A stretch of DNA of 64,000 nt from CAWUKT01 sp964352215 (GTDB lineage Bacteria > Bacteroidota > Bacteroidia > J057 > JADKCL01), in assembly GCA_964352215.1 (NCBI GenBank), contig CAYGRE010000027.1, positions 1 to 64,000 on the forward strand, read 5' to 3'. The notes under the pieces were generated by a model. That model was not told the origin of the DNA. It saw only the letters and a list, made by a program, of their open reading frames with translations, and made no database searches. The translations under genes and the position numbers were made by a program. Positions 1 to 8,568 of the stretch are shown one piece after another. The number at the start of each line of letters is the position of its first letter. Within the stretch, counting starts at the first letter, position 1.

Positions 1-152
1 GGTCTGGACCCGCGAATCTGAGGGGCTGGACCCGCGAATCTGAGGGGCTGGACCCGCGAATCTGAGAGTCTGGACCCGCGAATCTACAGGTCTGGACCCG
101 CGAGTCTACGGGTTTGGACCCACGACCTAGCTGGTCTGGACCTGCGGCCTCT
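1..152. repeat. 22-bp tandem repeat array (about 7 copies)
   Basis: Seven head-to-tail copies with a strict 22-bp period can be followed by the CTGGACC core at 4, 26, 48, 70, 92, 114 and 136. The first copies are nearly identical (core CTGGACCCGCGAATCTGAG), while copies six and seven are degenerate, so the array decays to the right. There is no unique spacer, so it is not a CRISPR array. It starts at the window edge and probably continues to the left. It is GC-rich compared with the adjacent non-coding sequence, and no function is evident. Confidence 0.9.
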
Positions 153-320
153 CACCTCAAGACTTACAGATTTACACTTTTTTATTCGCGTGCGCACAGC
201 CTGAATCCTGCGCCTGAAGCAGCAAATAGTTTAACCTGCGAAACCATTCCCACGCGGTTATCGGCCTAAGAGCCTTGGCCCCGCGTACACCCAAGCCTCA
301 CCATCAGCCACCAACAACAA
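153..320. other. non-coding spacer between the repeat array and the gldJ terminator
   Basis: No open reading frame with coding character, no RNA gene and no clear promoter was seen here. It completes the 376-base gene-free left edge together with the tandem repeat and the hairpin that ends gldJ. Confidence 0.5.
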
Positions 321-348
321 AGAGGCTGTCTCAAATGAGACAGCCTCT
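321..348 (-). terminator. hairpin terminator of the gldJ gene
   Basis: A perfect 12-bp inverted repeat (AGAGGCTGTCTC, loop AAAT, then its complement) lies 28 bases past the gldJ stop codon on the minus strand. It is followed on that strand by TTTGTTGTTGG, which is U-rich but not a continuous U tract. Stem length and position make it the likely gldJ transcript end. Confidence 0.8.
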
Positions 349-376
349 GTATATTTTGTATCCTGAGATTGTTTTC

Positions 377-1534
377 TTAGAATGGGCTTCCCAAGCGGAT
401 CATTGCGCAACGGAATCCAATCATTGCTGAAGAAGAGTCAGCATTGAAGAAGCGGCGTGATCCTGGGGTCAGGAAGTAAGCGATATCAGCCCAGCTACCA
501 CCACGGTAAACCTTAACGTTGTCGTAGAGGCTGTTGTTAGGAGCGTTGGGGTCTGGATTGTGGAGGAGTGACTCACGCTCATTGTAGGTAAAATCATCCA
601 ACCACTGATCGGTACGGATTTCGGTACGTCCACGGCGACGGTTAGGATTCAAATCCTCAACGTCTTCAGGTGAAAGCACACGGTAGGTATCCATGGTCCA
701 CTCGCAGACGTTTCCGGCCATGTTATAGGCACCGAAGTCATTGGGATAGAAGGACCGAACTGGAGCGGTAATCATGTAACCGTCAGTGTAGTGGCGGCCA
801 TCTCCACCTGCCCAACCGGCATAGTCACCACGACCACGCTTGAAGTTGGCACGGAAGCGGCCTTGTGCGTCACGAAGTGACTTGCCTTCCCAGGGATAGT
901 TTTCCTGCTCGAGGAGTCCACGAGCTGCGTATTCCCATTCTGCTTCAGTCGGAAGACGGTAGGCAGGATAGAGAACGTTCTCTGGATCGCGCTCAAACAA
1001 GGTTTTGTTTACTATTGAAGTACGCCACTTAGCGTAGGCATTTGCCTGGTGCCAGTTAACACCTACCACAGGATAGGTATTGAAAGCGTCGTGGGAATAG
1101 TAATACTGAGTATAGGGATCGTTGAAGGCGAGGTCACGCAGCCATACCGTGGTATCGGGATAGAGGCTACGGTACATAACTTCGCCAGAGTCCTTGAGGA
1201 TGAAGAACAAAAACTCTTTGTAGTCAACGTTTGAAACTTCAGTTTCATCAATGTAGAAGGAGTGAACGGTTACTTGACGTTCCCGGTTATCCATCGCCCA
1301 TTCAATGTCTTTTTCTCCTCCACCCATGAGGTAGGTACCCCCTTGGATGAAGACCAAACCTGGAGCAGGCTCCATGCCTGTAAACTTGCGGACTTGGAAA
1401 CCGCCCTCTTCATTGTACTTGAGTCCTGTTTTGGTACTGTTCTTACCGACGAAGTTGATGTTTTCGCCACCACAGCCAGTCAGAACGCCAAATGCCAGTG
1501 CACAGAAGAGAAATAGCAGACTTTTCCGATTCAT
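377..1534 (-). CDS. gldJ: GldJ-like gliding motility / type IX secretion lipoprotein (FGE-sulfatase fold)
   Basis: The 385-residue protein starts with a lipoprotein signal peptide whose lipobox LTGC puts the lipidated cysteine at residue 21. The rest is a formylglycine-generating-enzyme/sulfatase-modifying fold: GLVFIQGGTYLMGG near 60, FYIDETEVSNVDYKEF near 95, PVVGVNWHQANAYAKWR near 155, LPTEAEWEYAARG near 190, and NMAGNVCEW and YRGGSW toward the end. The stretch after the lipobox, TKTGLKYNEEGGFQV, resembles GldJ rather than its paralogue GldK. In gliding Bacteroidota, GldJ is an outer-membrane lipoprotein that supports GldK and the type IX secretion ring. It is shorter than the roughly 560-residue Flavobacterium protein. 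A PorP/SprF-like gene lies upstream on the same strand, and a Bacteroidota-type promoter lies at 1613-1642. The family is sure; the choice of GldJ over GldK is good but not proven. Confidence 0.85.
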   Translation of the reverse strand: MNRKSLLFLFCALAFGVLTGCGGENINFVGKNSTKTGLKYNEEGGFQVRKFTGMEPAPGLVFIQGGTYLMGGGEKDIEWAMDNRERQVTVHSFYIDETEVSNVDYKEFLFFILKDSGEVMYRSLYPDTTVWLRDLAFNDPYTQYYYSHDAFNTYPVVGVNWHQANAYAKWRTSIVNKTLFERDPENVLYPAYRLPTEAEWEYAARGLLEQENYPWEGKSLRDAQGRFRANFKRGRGDYAGWAGGDGRHYTDGYMITAPVRSFYPNDFGAYNMAGNVCEWTMDTYRVLSPEDVEDLNPNRRRGRTEIRTDQWLDDFTYNERESLLHNPDPNAPNNSLYDNVKVYRGGSWADIAYFLTPGSRRFFNADSSSAMIGFRCAMIRLGSPF

Positions 1535-1612
1535 TATTCTTGTGCTTTAATAAAAGGATTACAAAATAGTATGCGCCTATTTGAACTATACCTTGCCAAT
1601 GCAATCAGGTAA

Positions 1613-1642
1613 CAAAGATAGTAAAATCAGAAACGAGGACAA
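1613..1642 (-). promoter_or_regulatory. Bacteroidota-type promoter for gldJ
   Basis: On the minus strand, TTG (1640-1642) and TATCTTTG (1613-1620) are separated by 19 bases, matching the TTG/TAnnTTTG pattern of Bacteroidota housekeeping promoters. Transcription would start near 1606, leaving a leader of about 70 bases before gldJ. The -33 element lies inside the last codons of the upstream PorP-like gene, so gldJ can be expressed independently of it. Confidence 0.6.
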
Positions 1643-2652
1643 GGTAATTTTCTATGCTTGAAAGTTGTCGGCTTATTGCGTTCAAATTCCATCACCACTG
1701 CTAATTCATGTGAACCTCCGGAAATCCCGTTGGTCAACTGAGAGATGGTGTAGTCATAAGAATAGCCGATCGAGAAAATACCTTCCTTGAATCCTATCAA
1801 TCCAGCAACCATATCGCTAGCGATAAAGTCACCGTTAAAATTGTTGTAGTTGGTACGCCACCACACTCCGAAGACCATCGGATCAAGGTTGACGTAGGTA
1901 CCAATATTCAATTGGTTGAAGTTCCTCTGATTCATAAAAATCATAGAGGGAGAAATCGAAACAGACTCTGGATCGTTGGGAGGTCCGAGTGGAATACGAA
2001 CCCCACCAGTTACTGTATAACGACGGGGGAGTGTGTTTGTCGCGTTGCGTGGCTGCCCCAATAATGATTGAGTTGGCTCGGTCAAGTGATGAACCGAGAG
2101 GCCCAGCCAGGCGTAGCGATTGTAGTATACAGCCCCAAAGTTCACATCGGGGTTGAAACGTGCTTCGGGAGCTACCTCAGTGGTTGCATTGATAAATCCT
2201 TCGCGGGGATCAATCTGGTCACCAAAGCGGAGTTTGTTGAATTCAATGTTTGCTTGCTCAATCCCTCCACCCAATCCAAGGCGGATGTTCTGCTCATGCC
2301 CACGGGAACCAAACTGAATGTTAAAGGAGTAATTGAGGTTCACAAAGATTTTACTCAAATTTCCTTCACCAGCACGATCTGAATGGATCGTACCGCCAAG
2401 TCCATGGGTAGAATTTCCGAGGGGTTGATCGTAGGAGATAGCTGTCTGCCGGAAGGATCCGGGGATCGCTACCCACTGAGCGCGGTAATTCATCGAAACG
2501 CGAGGTCCCAAAGCCGCTCCTGTAAATGCAGGGTTCAGCAAAGGCTGATTTGCATAAAACTGAGTGTACTGGGGATCTTGGGCGTTGGACTCCCCATAGC
2601 CGCAGGCAAGGAGTACCAAGAGTACCAATAATCGGGTTATTCCTCTGTTCAT
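1627..2652 (-). CDS. PorP/SprF family type IX secretion system membrane protein
   Basis: This is a 341-residue outer-membrane beta-barrel protein. I chose the ATG at 2652 because it gives a good signal peptide (MNRGITRLLVLLVLLACGYG, cleavage after SNA-Q); the reading frame extends 26 codons further upstream without signal-like character. The mature N terminus (DPQYTQFYANQPLLNPAFTG, then RAQW and a Gln/Tyr-rich strand) is the signature of PorP/SprF proteins, which help anchor and present type IX cargo and adhesins. Regularly spaced beta strands ending in aromatic residues follow. Such genes often sit next to large secreted adhesins, but here the neighbour is gldJ. The exact role within this multi-copy family cannot be told from sequence. 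Confidence 0.88.
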   Translation of the reverse strand: MNRGITRLLVLLVLLACGYGESNAQDPQYTQFYANQPLLNPAFTGAALGPRVSMNYRAQWVAIPGSFRQTAISYDQPLGNSTHGLGGTIHSDRAGEGNLSKIFVNLNYSFNIQFGSRGHEQNIRLGLGGGIEQANIEFNKLRFGDQIDPREGFINATTEVAPEARFNPDVNFGAVYYNRYAWLGLSVHHLTEPTQSLLGQPRNATNTLPRRYTVTGGVRIPLGPPNDPESVSISPSMIFMNQRNFNQLNIGTYVNLDPMVFGVWWRTNYNNFNGDFIASDMVAGLIGFKEGIFSIGYSYDYTISQLTNGISGGSHELAVVMEFERNKPTTFKHRKLPCPRF

Positions 2653-2962
2653 AACACAGTGCCTATTTTCAATCTGTTGCCAAAATTGGCCTTTGGTTAA
2701 TAAACCGTTTTTTACCGCCCAGATAAACAATGAAACTAAAGGTACTTAAAATTTCCAAGATTTCAACGCCGTAATGAAAATTCAAATACCAAGAAAACCT
2801 TTTTATTCACAGTTTGTATCTCTTCCGGGGGATAATATCGAACGGTGAAGATACTTCTTTTTTAGGAATTACAAAGATTTACCCACCGGTCCTTCAAAAA
2901 CTTAACCTTAAACCGGGTAATAATTTCCTGATTTCTCCTAGCTTATTCTAATTTAGCTAACT
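2653..2962. other. divergent intergenic region, PorP-like gene / sdaAB
   Basis: This 310-base AT-rich spacer must hold the promoters of two divergent genes. I found no exact TAnnTTTG box on either strand. The best candidate for sdaAB is TAATTTAG (2949-2956, one mismatch), six bases before its ATG. No RNA gene or repeat was recognised. Confidence 0.4.
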
Positions 2963-3640
2963 ATGTCCCAACGGTCCAGTATTTTTGATATGATAGGTCC
3001 AGTCATGATCGGTCCATCCAGTTCCCATACCGCCGGTGTCGTCCGGATAGGCCGGGTTGCCAGGCAATTGCTTGGGGAACCCGTTGATTCTACCGTCGTT
3101 ACCTTTTACAACTCGTTTGCAAGAACTTATGAAGGCCATGGAAGTGACCGGGCTGTCATCGCAGGCTTGCTCAATATGGAGACCGATGACGAAAGAATAA
3201 AAACTGCACTAGATGTCGCCAAGGAGGCAGGTCTGACCTATAAATTCAAGGCTGTGACCAATGCTTCTGCCCTTCACCCCAACACGATTCGCATCGCCGT
3301 TTCTTCAGGTGAATCTTCTGCTGAGATCATCGGCATTTCCCGGGGCGGTGGCTTGGTTTCCATTGTGGAGATCGATGGTTACCGGTGTAACTTCACTGCT
3401 CAACGCCATACTTTGATCATTACAGCACAGGATATTCCCGGGTCCATTTCTTTTGTGGCAACCGTACTTTCTCATGAAGCTTGTAATATTGCGACCATGA
3501 CCGTCGACCGCCAGGGGAAAGACCAGGCGGCAAAACTGGTTTTGGAACTCGATTCAGAAGTGCGTGACATTACCATTGAGTTTATTTCCTCCCAGAGATG
3601 GATCGAATCCATCGTTTATATTCCTGATATCTCTATCTGA
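2963..3640 (+). CDS. sdaAB: L-serine dehydratase, iron-sulfur dependent, beta subunit
   Basis: The 225-residue protein corresponds to the beta subunit of two-component Fe-S L-serine dehydratases, which deaminate serine to pyruvate and ammonia. The serine-binding motif GPSSSHTAG is at residues 17-25, and a C-terminal ACT domain begins about residue 147 (HTLIITAQDIPGSISFVATV). The alpha subunit SdaAA, which carries the Fe-S cluster cysteines, is not in this window. The stop codon overlaps the start of the next gene in TGATG, so it is translationally linked to an outer-membrane efflux gene that has no obvious metabolic relation to it. Confidence 0.93.
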   Translation: MSQRSSIFDMIGPVMIGPSSSHTAGVVRIGRVARQLLGEPVDSTVVTFYNSFARTYEGHGSDRAVIAGLLNMETDDERIKTALDVAKEAGLTYKFKAVTNASALHPNTIRIAVSSGESSAEIIGISRGGGLVSIVEIDGYRCNFTAQRHTLIITAQDIPGSISFVATVLSHEACNIATMTVDRQGKDQAAKLVLELDSEVRDITIEFISSQRWIESIVYIPDISI

Positions 3641-5007
3641 TGAGACCTTTATTGTTTTTGATACTCCTTTTATTCTCCTCTTTATCCCAGGCTCAGGTTC
3701 AGTTGGACCTCCAACAATGTATTGGTCTGGCCATTGAAAACAATATTGGGGTCCAGCAATCTGAGAATCAACTGGCCATTACTGAAGTGGCTGTTATCCA
3801 GCGAAAATTCTCGTTTTTGCCGAATGCGGGAGGTCAAATCGGGCTCAACCGTAACATTGGGCAAACGGTAGATAACTTTTCCCAGCAAATTGCCGAATCT
3901 CCGACCACTGCCAACCCGTCCTTGTTCGGATCCCTTTCCCTTTTTGGTGGACTGTCCAAATGGAATGCTTTAAAATCCGCCCAGGCAGATGCTGCTGCAG
4001 CCAAATACTCCCTTGAAGACCTGCAAAATGATATCCGCCTGAATGTTGCTCTGGCTTACTTTCAGGTCATCTTCAGCAATGACCAACTCCTGATTGTCAA
4101 TGACCGCATCCAATTGCTCGAAAAACAATTGGTACAAACTGAGCGCCTTTTCGAAGCGGGGAGTTTAACCAAAGGAGATGTCTATACCTTAAAGGCACAA
4201 CTGGCAACGGAAAGGGTGAATCTGGTCAATGCAAAAAACCTGTCGCGGCAAAACCTCCTCAACCTTATCTTATCTATGAATGCCGATCCAACTCAAGAGT
4301 ATGAATTGGAGAGACCTGACATAGAGAATCTGATGTTGCAGCAAGGACTGGAGTCCTTAAATTCTATTGTCGCCGGAGCGGTGGCCTTCAACCCCGGGCT
4401 TAAAAGTCTGAAATTCCAGATCCTCTCACGTGAACACCAGATAAAAGTGAATCGGGCCGGGATGATGCCTACTTTGAACATGACCTACGGAATCGGCTCT
4501 TTCTATTCATCCAGCGCCCGGCCCCTGCTCGGTTTTGAAAATGATCCGGTGGAAGGCTTGATCCCGCTCTATGGGGACGCTCCAGGACTTGGAAAACAGA
4601 TTGGAGACAATATCGGGCAGGCGGTTGGCCTTTCTCTCAACATTCCCATTTTCCAGAACTACCAGGTTCGCCAAGGAGTACGCACCGCTGAACTTAACCT
4701 TGAGAATACAATCCTTGGCTATGAGAACGAAAAGAACCTTCTCTATCAATCTATACTCATGGCTTACCAGGACGCAGAAGCTGCTTATGCTACCTTTGAA
4801 GCAACAACGGAACAAATTCAAGCCGCAGAGCTTAGTTTCGAATTTGCCCAAACCCGCTATGACGCAGGTGTAATCAATTTCCCGACCTACCTGGAAACTT
4901 TGAACAATAAGACCAGATCAGAAAGAGAATTGCTGCGGGCGAAGTACGACTTTATCCTCAAAACCAAGATCCTGGACCTTTACCAAGGCAAAACCCTTCA
5001 ATTTTAA
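3640..5007 (+). CDS. TolC family outer membrane efflux protein
   Basis: This 455-residue protein has a signal peptide (MRPLLFLILLLFSSLSQAQ) followed by the duplicated long-helix and beta-strand pattern of outer membrane efflux (OEP) proteins: LDLQQCIGLAIENNIGVQQSENQ at the first repeat and QAVGLSLNIPIFQNYQ plus AYQDAEAAYATFEATTEQ in the second. It would form the trimeric outer-membrane channel of a tripartite export pump. The start overlaps the sdaAB stop by one base, and the membrane-fusion partner follows after two bases. No inner-membrane pump is encoded beside them. Confidence 0.9.
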   Translation: MRPLLFLILLLFSSLSQAQVQLDLQQCIGLAIENNIGVQQSENQLAITEVAVIQRKFSFLPNAGGQIGLNRNIGQTVDNFSQQIAESPTTANPSLFGSLSLFGGLSKWNALKSAQADAAAAKYSLEDLQNDIRLNVALAYFQVIFSNDQLLIVNDRIQLLEKQLVQTERLFEAGSLTKGDVYTLKAQLATERVNLVNAKNLSRQNLLNLILSMNADPTQEYELERPDIENLMLQQGLESLNSIVAGAVAFNPGLKSLKFQILSREHQIKVNRAGMMPTLNMTYGIGSFYSSSARPLLGFENDPVEGLIPLYGDAPGLGKQIGDNIGQAVGLSLNIPIFQNYQVRQGVRTAELNLENTILGYENEKNLLYQSILMAYQDAEAAYATFEATTEQIQAAELSFEFAQTRYDAGVINFPTYLETLNNKTRSERELLRAKYDFILKTKILDLYQGKTLQF

Positions 5008-5009
5008 CC

Positions 5010-6377
5010 ATGGCCAAATCAGATAAAAAGAAAAAGAAGCGTTCCCCGGTAAGATGGGTGATTATCATCGGTATGCTGGTGCTGGTTGGATTTCTCTATA
5101 TCACTTTGAGTGGTCGGGAAAAAAGTGCCGAGGTCAATGTGGAAGCCATCGAACGCAGAGATATCGTTTCTTCTGTCACCGAATCCGGGGTCATTGAACC
5201 GGTCATTGAAGTCGCCATTGCTGCTGATGTATCTGGAGAAGTGGTGGAGATGAACGGAAAAGAAGGGGGGCTTGTCAAAAAAGGTGACCTTCTGGTTACG
5301 ATCCAACCTGACAATTACCAATCTGCGCTTGAACAGGCACGGGCCGCGCTCGATGGTTCCATTGCGAATAAATTGCAGGCAGAGGCCAATGTAGAACAGG
5401 CAAAAGTGCGCTACTTACAGGATTCGGCCAATTTCAAAAGGACAGATGCTTTGTACCGGTCTGAGGTGGTCCCCAAAGTTGAATGGGAAACCGCCCAATT
5501 GGCGATGCAGGTATCCAAGTCCCAATTGTCTGCTTCCAAGGCCAGCCGGGAAGCCGCCCGGTACCAGGTAAAAAGTTCCCAGGCATCCCTCAGCCAGGCC
5601 CAAACCAATCTCCGCCGTACCAATATTTACGCCACGATGGATGGTACCCTGACCCGGCAAAATGTCCGAAAGGGAGAACGGGTAGTAGGAACTTTGCAAA
5701 TGGCCGGAACTGAAGTTTTGCGGATTGCTGACTTGAGTGAAATGCAGGTCACTGTCAATATCAATGAAAATGACATCCGGTTCATTCAGATTGGTGACTC
5801 CGCACATGTCGAGGTGGACGCATTTGAAGATGAGGTATTCAATGGAATGGTAACTGAAATCGGGTACTCTCCTTCGGGGGCTGACGATATTCTCTCCAAT
5901 GCCAGCTCTGATCAAATCACCAACTATGAAGTTAAAATCCTGATTCTGCGTGAATCTTATGTCAACCGGAAAGCTATCATGAACGGTGTCGCGGAATACC
6001 AAAGCCCGTTTCGTCCCGGTATGAGTGCTCAGGTAGAAATATTCACCGACCGGGAGGAAAATGTGGTTGCCGTTCCGATCCAGGCTGTTACTGTTCGTCG
6101 TTTGGAAGATGCCGGTGACGGAAATAGCAACCTGCCAGAAGGTGAAGATGTACGCGAGGATGATCCGGTTGAGGTAGTGTTCTTGTTCGAAGACGGGCAG
6201 GTTGCGATGCGCCCTGTCACTACTGGGATCAACGACGATGAATACATTGTCGTGGAAAAGGGATTGGAGGCCGGGGAGCAGATTGTGGTCGGTCCCTATC
6301 GCATGCTGAGCAAAGAGCTGGAAGACAAGATGAAGGTGGTGAGACGGAAGCCTGCCGCAGCTACTGAAGAAAAATAA
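5010..6377 (+). CDS. HlyD/MacA-like periplasmic adaptor (membrane fusion protein)
   Basis: The 455-residue protein has a lysine-rich cytoplasmic N terminus and one membrane anchor (about residues 15-34, VRWVIIIGMLVLVGFLYITL). A split lipoyl/barrel-sandwich domain follows (SGEVVEMNGKEGGLVKKGD, then TNIYATMDGTLTRQNVRKGE), surrounding a long helical hairpin at about residues 95-200. Beta-barrel and membrane-proximal domains complete the protein. It resembles MacA, the adaptor linking an inner-membrane ABC pump of the MacB type to TolC. The gene follows tolC by two bases. The expected MacB-like permease is missing, because the next gene is on the opposite strand, so the pump must be encoded elsewhere. 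Confidence 0.9.
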   Translation: MAKSDKKKKKRSPVRWVIIIGMLVLVGFLYITLSGREKSAEVNVEAIERRDIVSSVTESGVIEPVIEVAIAADVSGEVVEMNGKEGGLVKKGDLLVTIQPDNYQSALEQARAALDGSIANKLQAEANVEQAKVRYLQDSANFKRTDALYRSEVVPKVEWETAQLAMQVSKSQLSASKASREAARYQVKSSQASLSQAQTNLRRTNIYATMDGTLTRQNVRKGERVVGTLQMAGTEVLRIADLSEMQVTVNINENDIRFIQIGDSAHVEVDAFEDEVFNGMVTEIGYSPSGADDILSNASSDQITNYEVKILILRESYVNRKAIMNGVAEYQSPFRPGMSAQVEIFTDREENVVAVPIQAVTVRRLEDAGDGNSNLPEGEDVREDDPVEVVFLFEDGQVAMRPVTTGINDDEYIVVEKGLEAGEQIVVGPYRMLSKELEDKMKVVRRKPAAATEEK

Positions 6378-6383
6378 CTGGTT

Positions 6384-7379
6384 TCAGTCCGGTTGCCTGG
6401 GGTTTTTCATCTGGGATAGGGATTCCAGTTCTGCGTCCATATTGACCTGCGAAGCCAATTGGTTGATCTTCGACTCCAATTGCACCAAAAACTTTTTGTA
6501 CGCGAGGCTCTGCGGCTGCATGGGACGATGGGCCAAATCTCTTCTGACTTGCTCTATTTTCCCTGTTAATGTCCGGGTTTCTTCGGAAAAATAGCTTCCC
6601 CCCAACTTTTCCCATATATAATCTACTGCAACCCCATTGGGGTGAATCATATCCGGTTTATAAAACCGATAGTCCCGTAGATCATCCATCATCAACTCAT
6701 AAGCAGGAAAATACTGGACTTCGTTCATGGAGGATTCCAACTCGAAGCAGAGGACGCGGAGGAGGGATTTGGATGCTGAATTGTTGACCAGTCCGGACCG
6801 GATATGGCGGACCGGGCTAACGGTTACCATGATCTTTAATCCGGGATTGATCTCGATCAGCTTCTTCAAGGCTGCTGAAACCTGCTCATACATGCCATCT
6901 GACCCATCCATGATCCGCTTGAAATCCTTGTCGGGAAATTTATGACAATTCGCCACGGTGCGCTCCAATTTCTCATGGTAGAATCCGATGGCGGTGCCAA
7001 AGGTCAGGATGAGGTAGTCCGCGTTTGGTAGGTAGCCGGACATTTTCTGGTGAATTCCCCTGATATGGTTGAGCAATTGCTCCCGGCTGAGATGGGTGCC
7101 GGGAAGGCTGAAGGAGCCCCATGTCCCTTCGCGGTTGAATATGGTCGGAGTGAGCACTTCCAAAAACGCATCCTCTGACTGAAGGAAGCCTTTGAGGAGG
7201 TCGATCAAAGGGGCGGGGTGGTAGATGATCCCAAAGGGATTGACCAGGGTTGGAAACTTACTTTGCTGAAGCCTGCTTCCAATCTCGTCGGCAAAACACG
7301 AGCCCAGACAGAGAATTTTTGAATTGTGGTCAATCCGCCAGTCTGTCTGTCCAATATTCAGCTCCGTTCGGAAACTCAC
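6384..7379 (-). CDS. GSCFA domain-containing protein
   Basis: This 331-residue protein carries the family-defining motif LCLGSCFADEIG at about residues 23-34, plus VNPFGIIYHP and a C-terminal IHPN. GSCFA proteins belong to the SGNH/GDSL hydrolase-like group and are frequent in Bacteroidota, but no substrate is known. There is no signal peptide, so it should be cytosolic. The start codon is GTG and overlaps the stop of the upstream DUF368 gene by four bases (GTGA), indicating translational coupling. It converges on the adaptor gene at 6377 with only six bases between stops. Confidence 0.88.
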   Translation of the reverse strand: MSFRTELNIGQTDWRIDHNSKILCLGSCFADEIGSRLQQSKFPTLVNPFGIIYHPAPLIDLLKGFLQSEDAFLEVLTPTIFNREGTWGSFSLPGTHLSREQLLNHIRGIHQKMSGYLPNADYLILTFGTAIGFYHEKLERTVANCHKFPDKDFKRIMDGSDGMYEQVSAALKKLIEINPGLKIMVTVSPVRHIRSGLVNNSASKSLLRVLCFELESSMNEVQYFPAYELMMDDLRDYRFYKPDMIHPNGVAVDYIWEKLGGSYFSEETRTLTGKIEQVRRDLAHRPMQPQSLAYKKFLVQLESKINQLASQVNMDAELESLSQMKNPRQPD

Positions 7380-8302
7380 GCTTTCAGTGGCTCTTTGGGA
7401 GATCCGGCAAATACTTCCATGAGGAATACGATGGCAAAGCCTCCGACTGCAACCAGGATCGCATACAGCACCTGTGGGTCACCCATTTTCTCTGAGAATT
7501 GTTCTGGCATGACCAATTCGCCTAAGCCTCTCTTCAATTCTTCTGTGGTTGCGATCTTCCAGGGCCAGACTTTCGGCAAGGAACCGATCATGAATCCAGT
7601 GAGTAAACCTATGGTTGCGTCCCGGTATTTCTTGAAAAGGAAGGATACCAGACGGGCGAAACTGAGTAAGCCTACCGCAGCGCCGGCCATAAAGACAAGA
7701 ATGGTTTTGTAGTCCCGTTCGTCAACTGCATCGAGGATGTATCCATACTGTCCCATGATCACCAGGATGAAGCTTCCTGAGATTCCGGGGAGAATCATGG
7801 CGCAGATAGCTATGGCCGCGACAATGAAGACAAACCAGAGCTCATTGGGGGTGGTGAAGGTGGAACTCAGGGCAATGAACAAGGCAAGCCCGGTTCCGAT
7901 CACGAGAAAAAGTACGGTTACGGCATTCCATTTTCTTATCTGCCTTCCCACGAAAATTGCCGATGCCAGGATCAAACCCAGGAAAAAGGACCAGAGCAAT
8001 ACGGGCTCATGCTCCAGGAGGTATTTCAATCCTTTGGCCAGGGAAAACACCGAAACGAGTATGCCACCGAAGACAGCCACCAGGAACCAACCGTTGATAT
8101 GTTTCCAGGCCGCGGCAAGCCCTTCTTTGCGCAGTACCTTCAAGGCACCCAAATCTATACTCTTGATCGAATCGATCAATTCTTCGTAAATTCCGGTGAT
8201 GAAAGCGATCGTGCCACCGGAAACTCCGGGAACTACGTCTGCGGAGCCCATACCGAAGCCCTTCAGGGCGATGAGGAGGTAATCAATCAGTGTTCGATTC
8301 AT
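7376..8302 (-). CDS. DUF368 family membrane protein (PopT-like polyprenyl-phosphate transporter)
   Basis: The 308-residue protein has multiple membrane helices and the family signature GSADVVPGVSGGTIAFITGIYEE near the N terminus, with a second related GISGSF motif near 170 (MILPGISGSFILVIMGQYGY), as expected for an internal duplication. DUF368 proteins such as PopT have been implicated in recycling undecaprenyl phosphate across the cytoplasmic membrane for envelope synthesis. The start was set at ATG 8302 rather than an upstream TTG because the family begins close to this residue. It is coupled to the GSCFA gene by a four-base overlap. Confidence 0.88.
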   Translation of the reverse strand: MNRTLIDYLLIALKGFGMGSADVVPGVSGGTIAFITGIYEELIDSIKSIDLGALKVLRKEGLAAAWKHINGWFLVAVFGGILVSVFSLAKGLKYLLEHEPVLLWSFFLGLILASAIFVGRQIRKWNAVTVLFLVIGTGLALFIALSSTFTTPNELWFVFIVAAIAICAMILPGISGSFILVIMGQYGYILDAVDERDYKTILVFMAGAAVGLLSFARLVSFLFKKYRDATIGLLTGFMIGSLPKVWPWKIATTEELKRGLGELVMPEQFSEKMGDPQVLYAILVAVGGFAIVFLMEVFAGSPKEPLKA

Positions 8303-8352
8303 AGCAGCGCGCAAGTTCGGAGAATTTATCAGGAATTGAAAGACTACAGCTT

Positions 8353-8568
8353 ATGACCCTTAAGAATCTCCTTCTTCTTTTTTGTATTCTCTCGCTGACC
8401 AGTTGTTTCGGTCCTTCCGAGGAAGAAAAGGCTTTTCACAATCTGAGAGAAACCATATCCCTTTCCTCCGATGAAATGGCCGAGCGGAATAGAGAGACCA
8501 AGGAAGAAATCCTTCGGATGATCGAGGAGGAAAATGATACTACCACCCCGGATCAGAAATTTCACTGA
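8353..8568 (+). CDS. small lipoprotein of unknown function
   Basis: This 71-residue protein has a clear lipoprotein signal peptide (MTLKNLLLLFCILSLTSC, cysteine at residue 18) followed by a short, highly charged, probably helical tail rich in Glu, Arg and Lys. I recognise no family. Its last 29 bases overlap the 3' end of rsgA on the opposite strand. The lipobox and the position in an otherwise empty divergent gap argue that it is real. Confidence 0.65.
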   Translation: MTLKNLLLLFCILSLTSCFGPSEEEKAFHNLRETISLSSDEMAERNRETKEEILRMIEEENDTTTPDQKFH

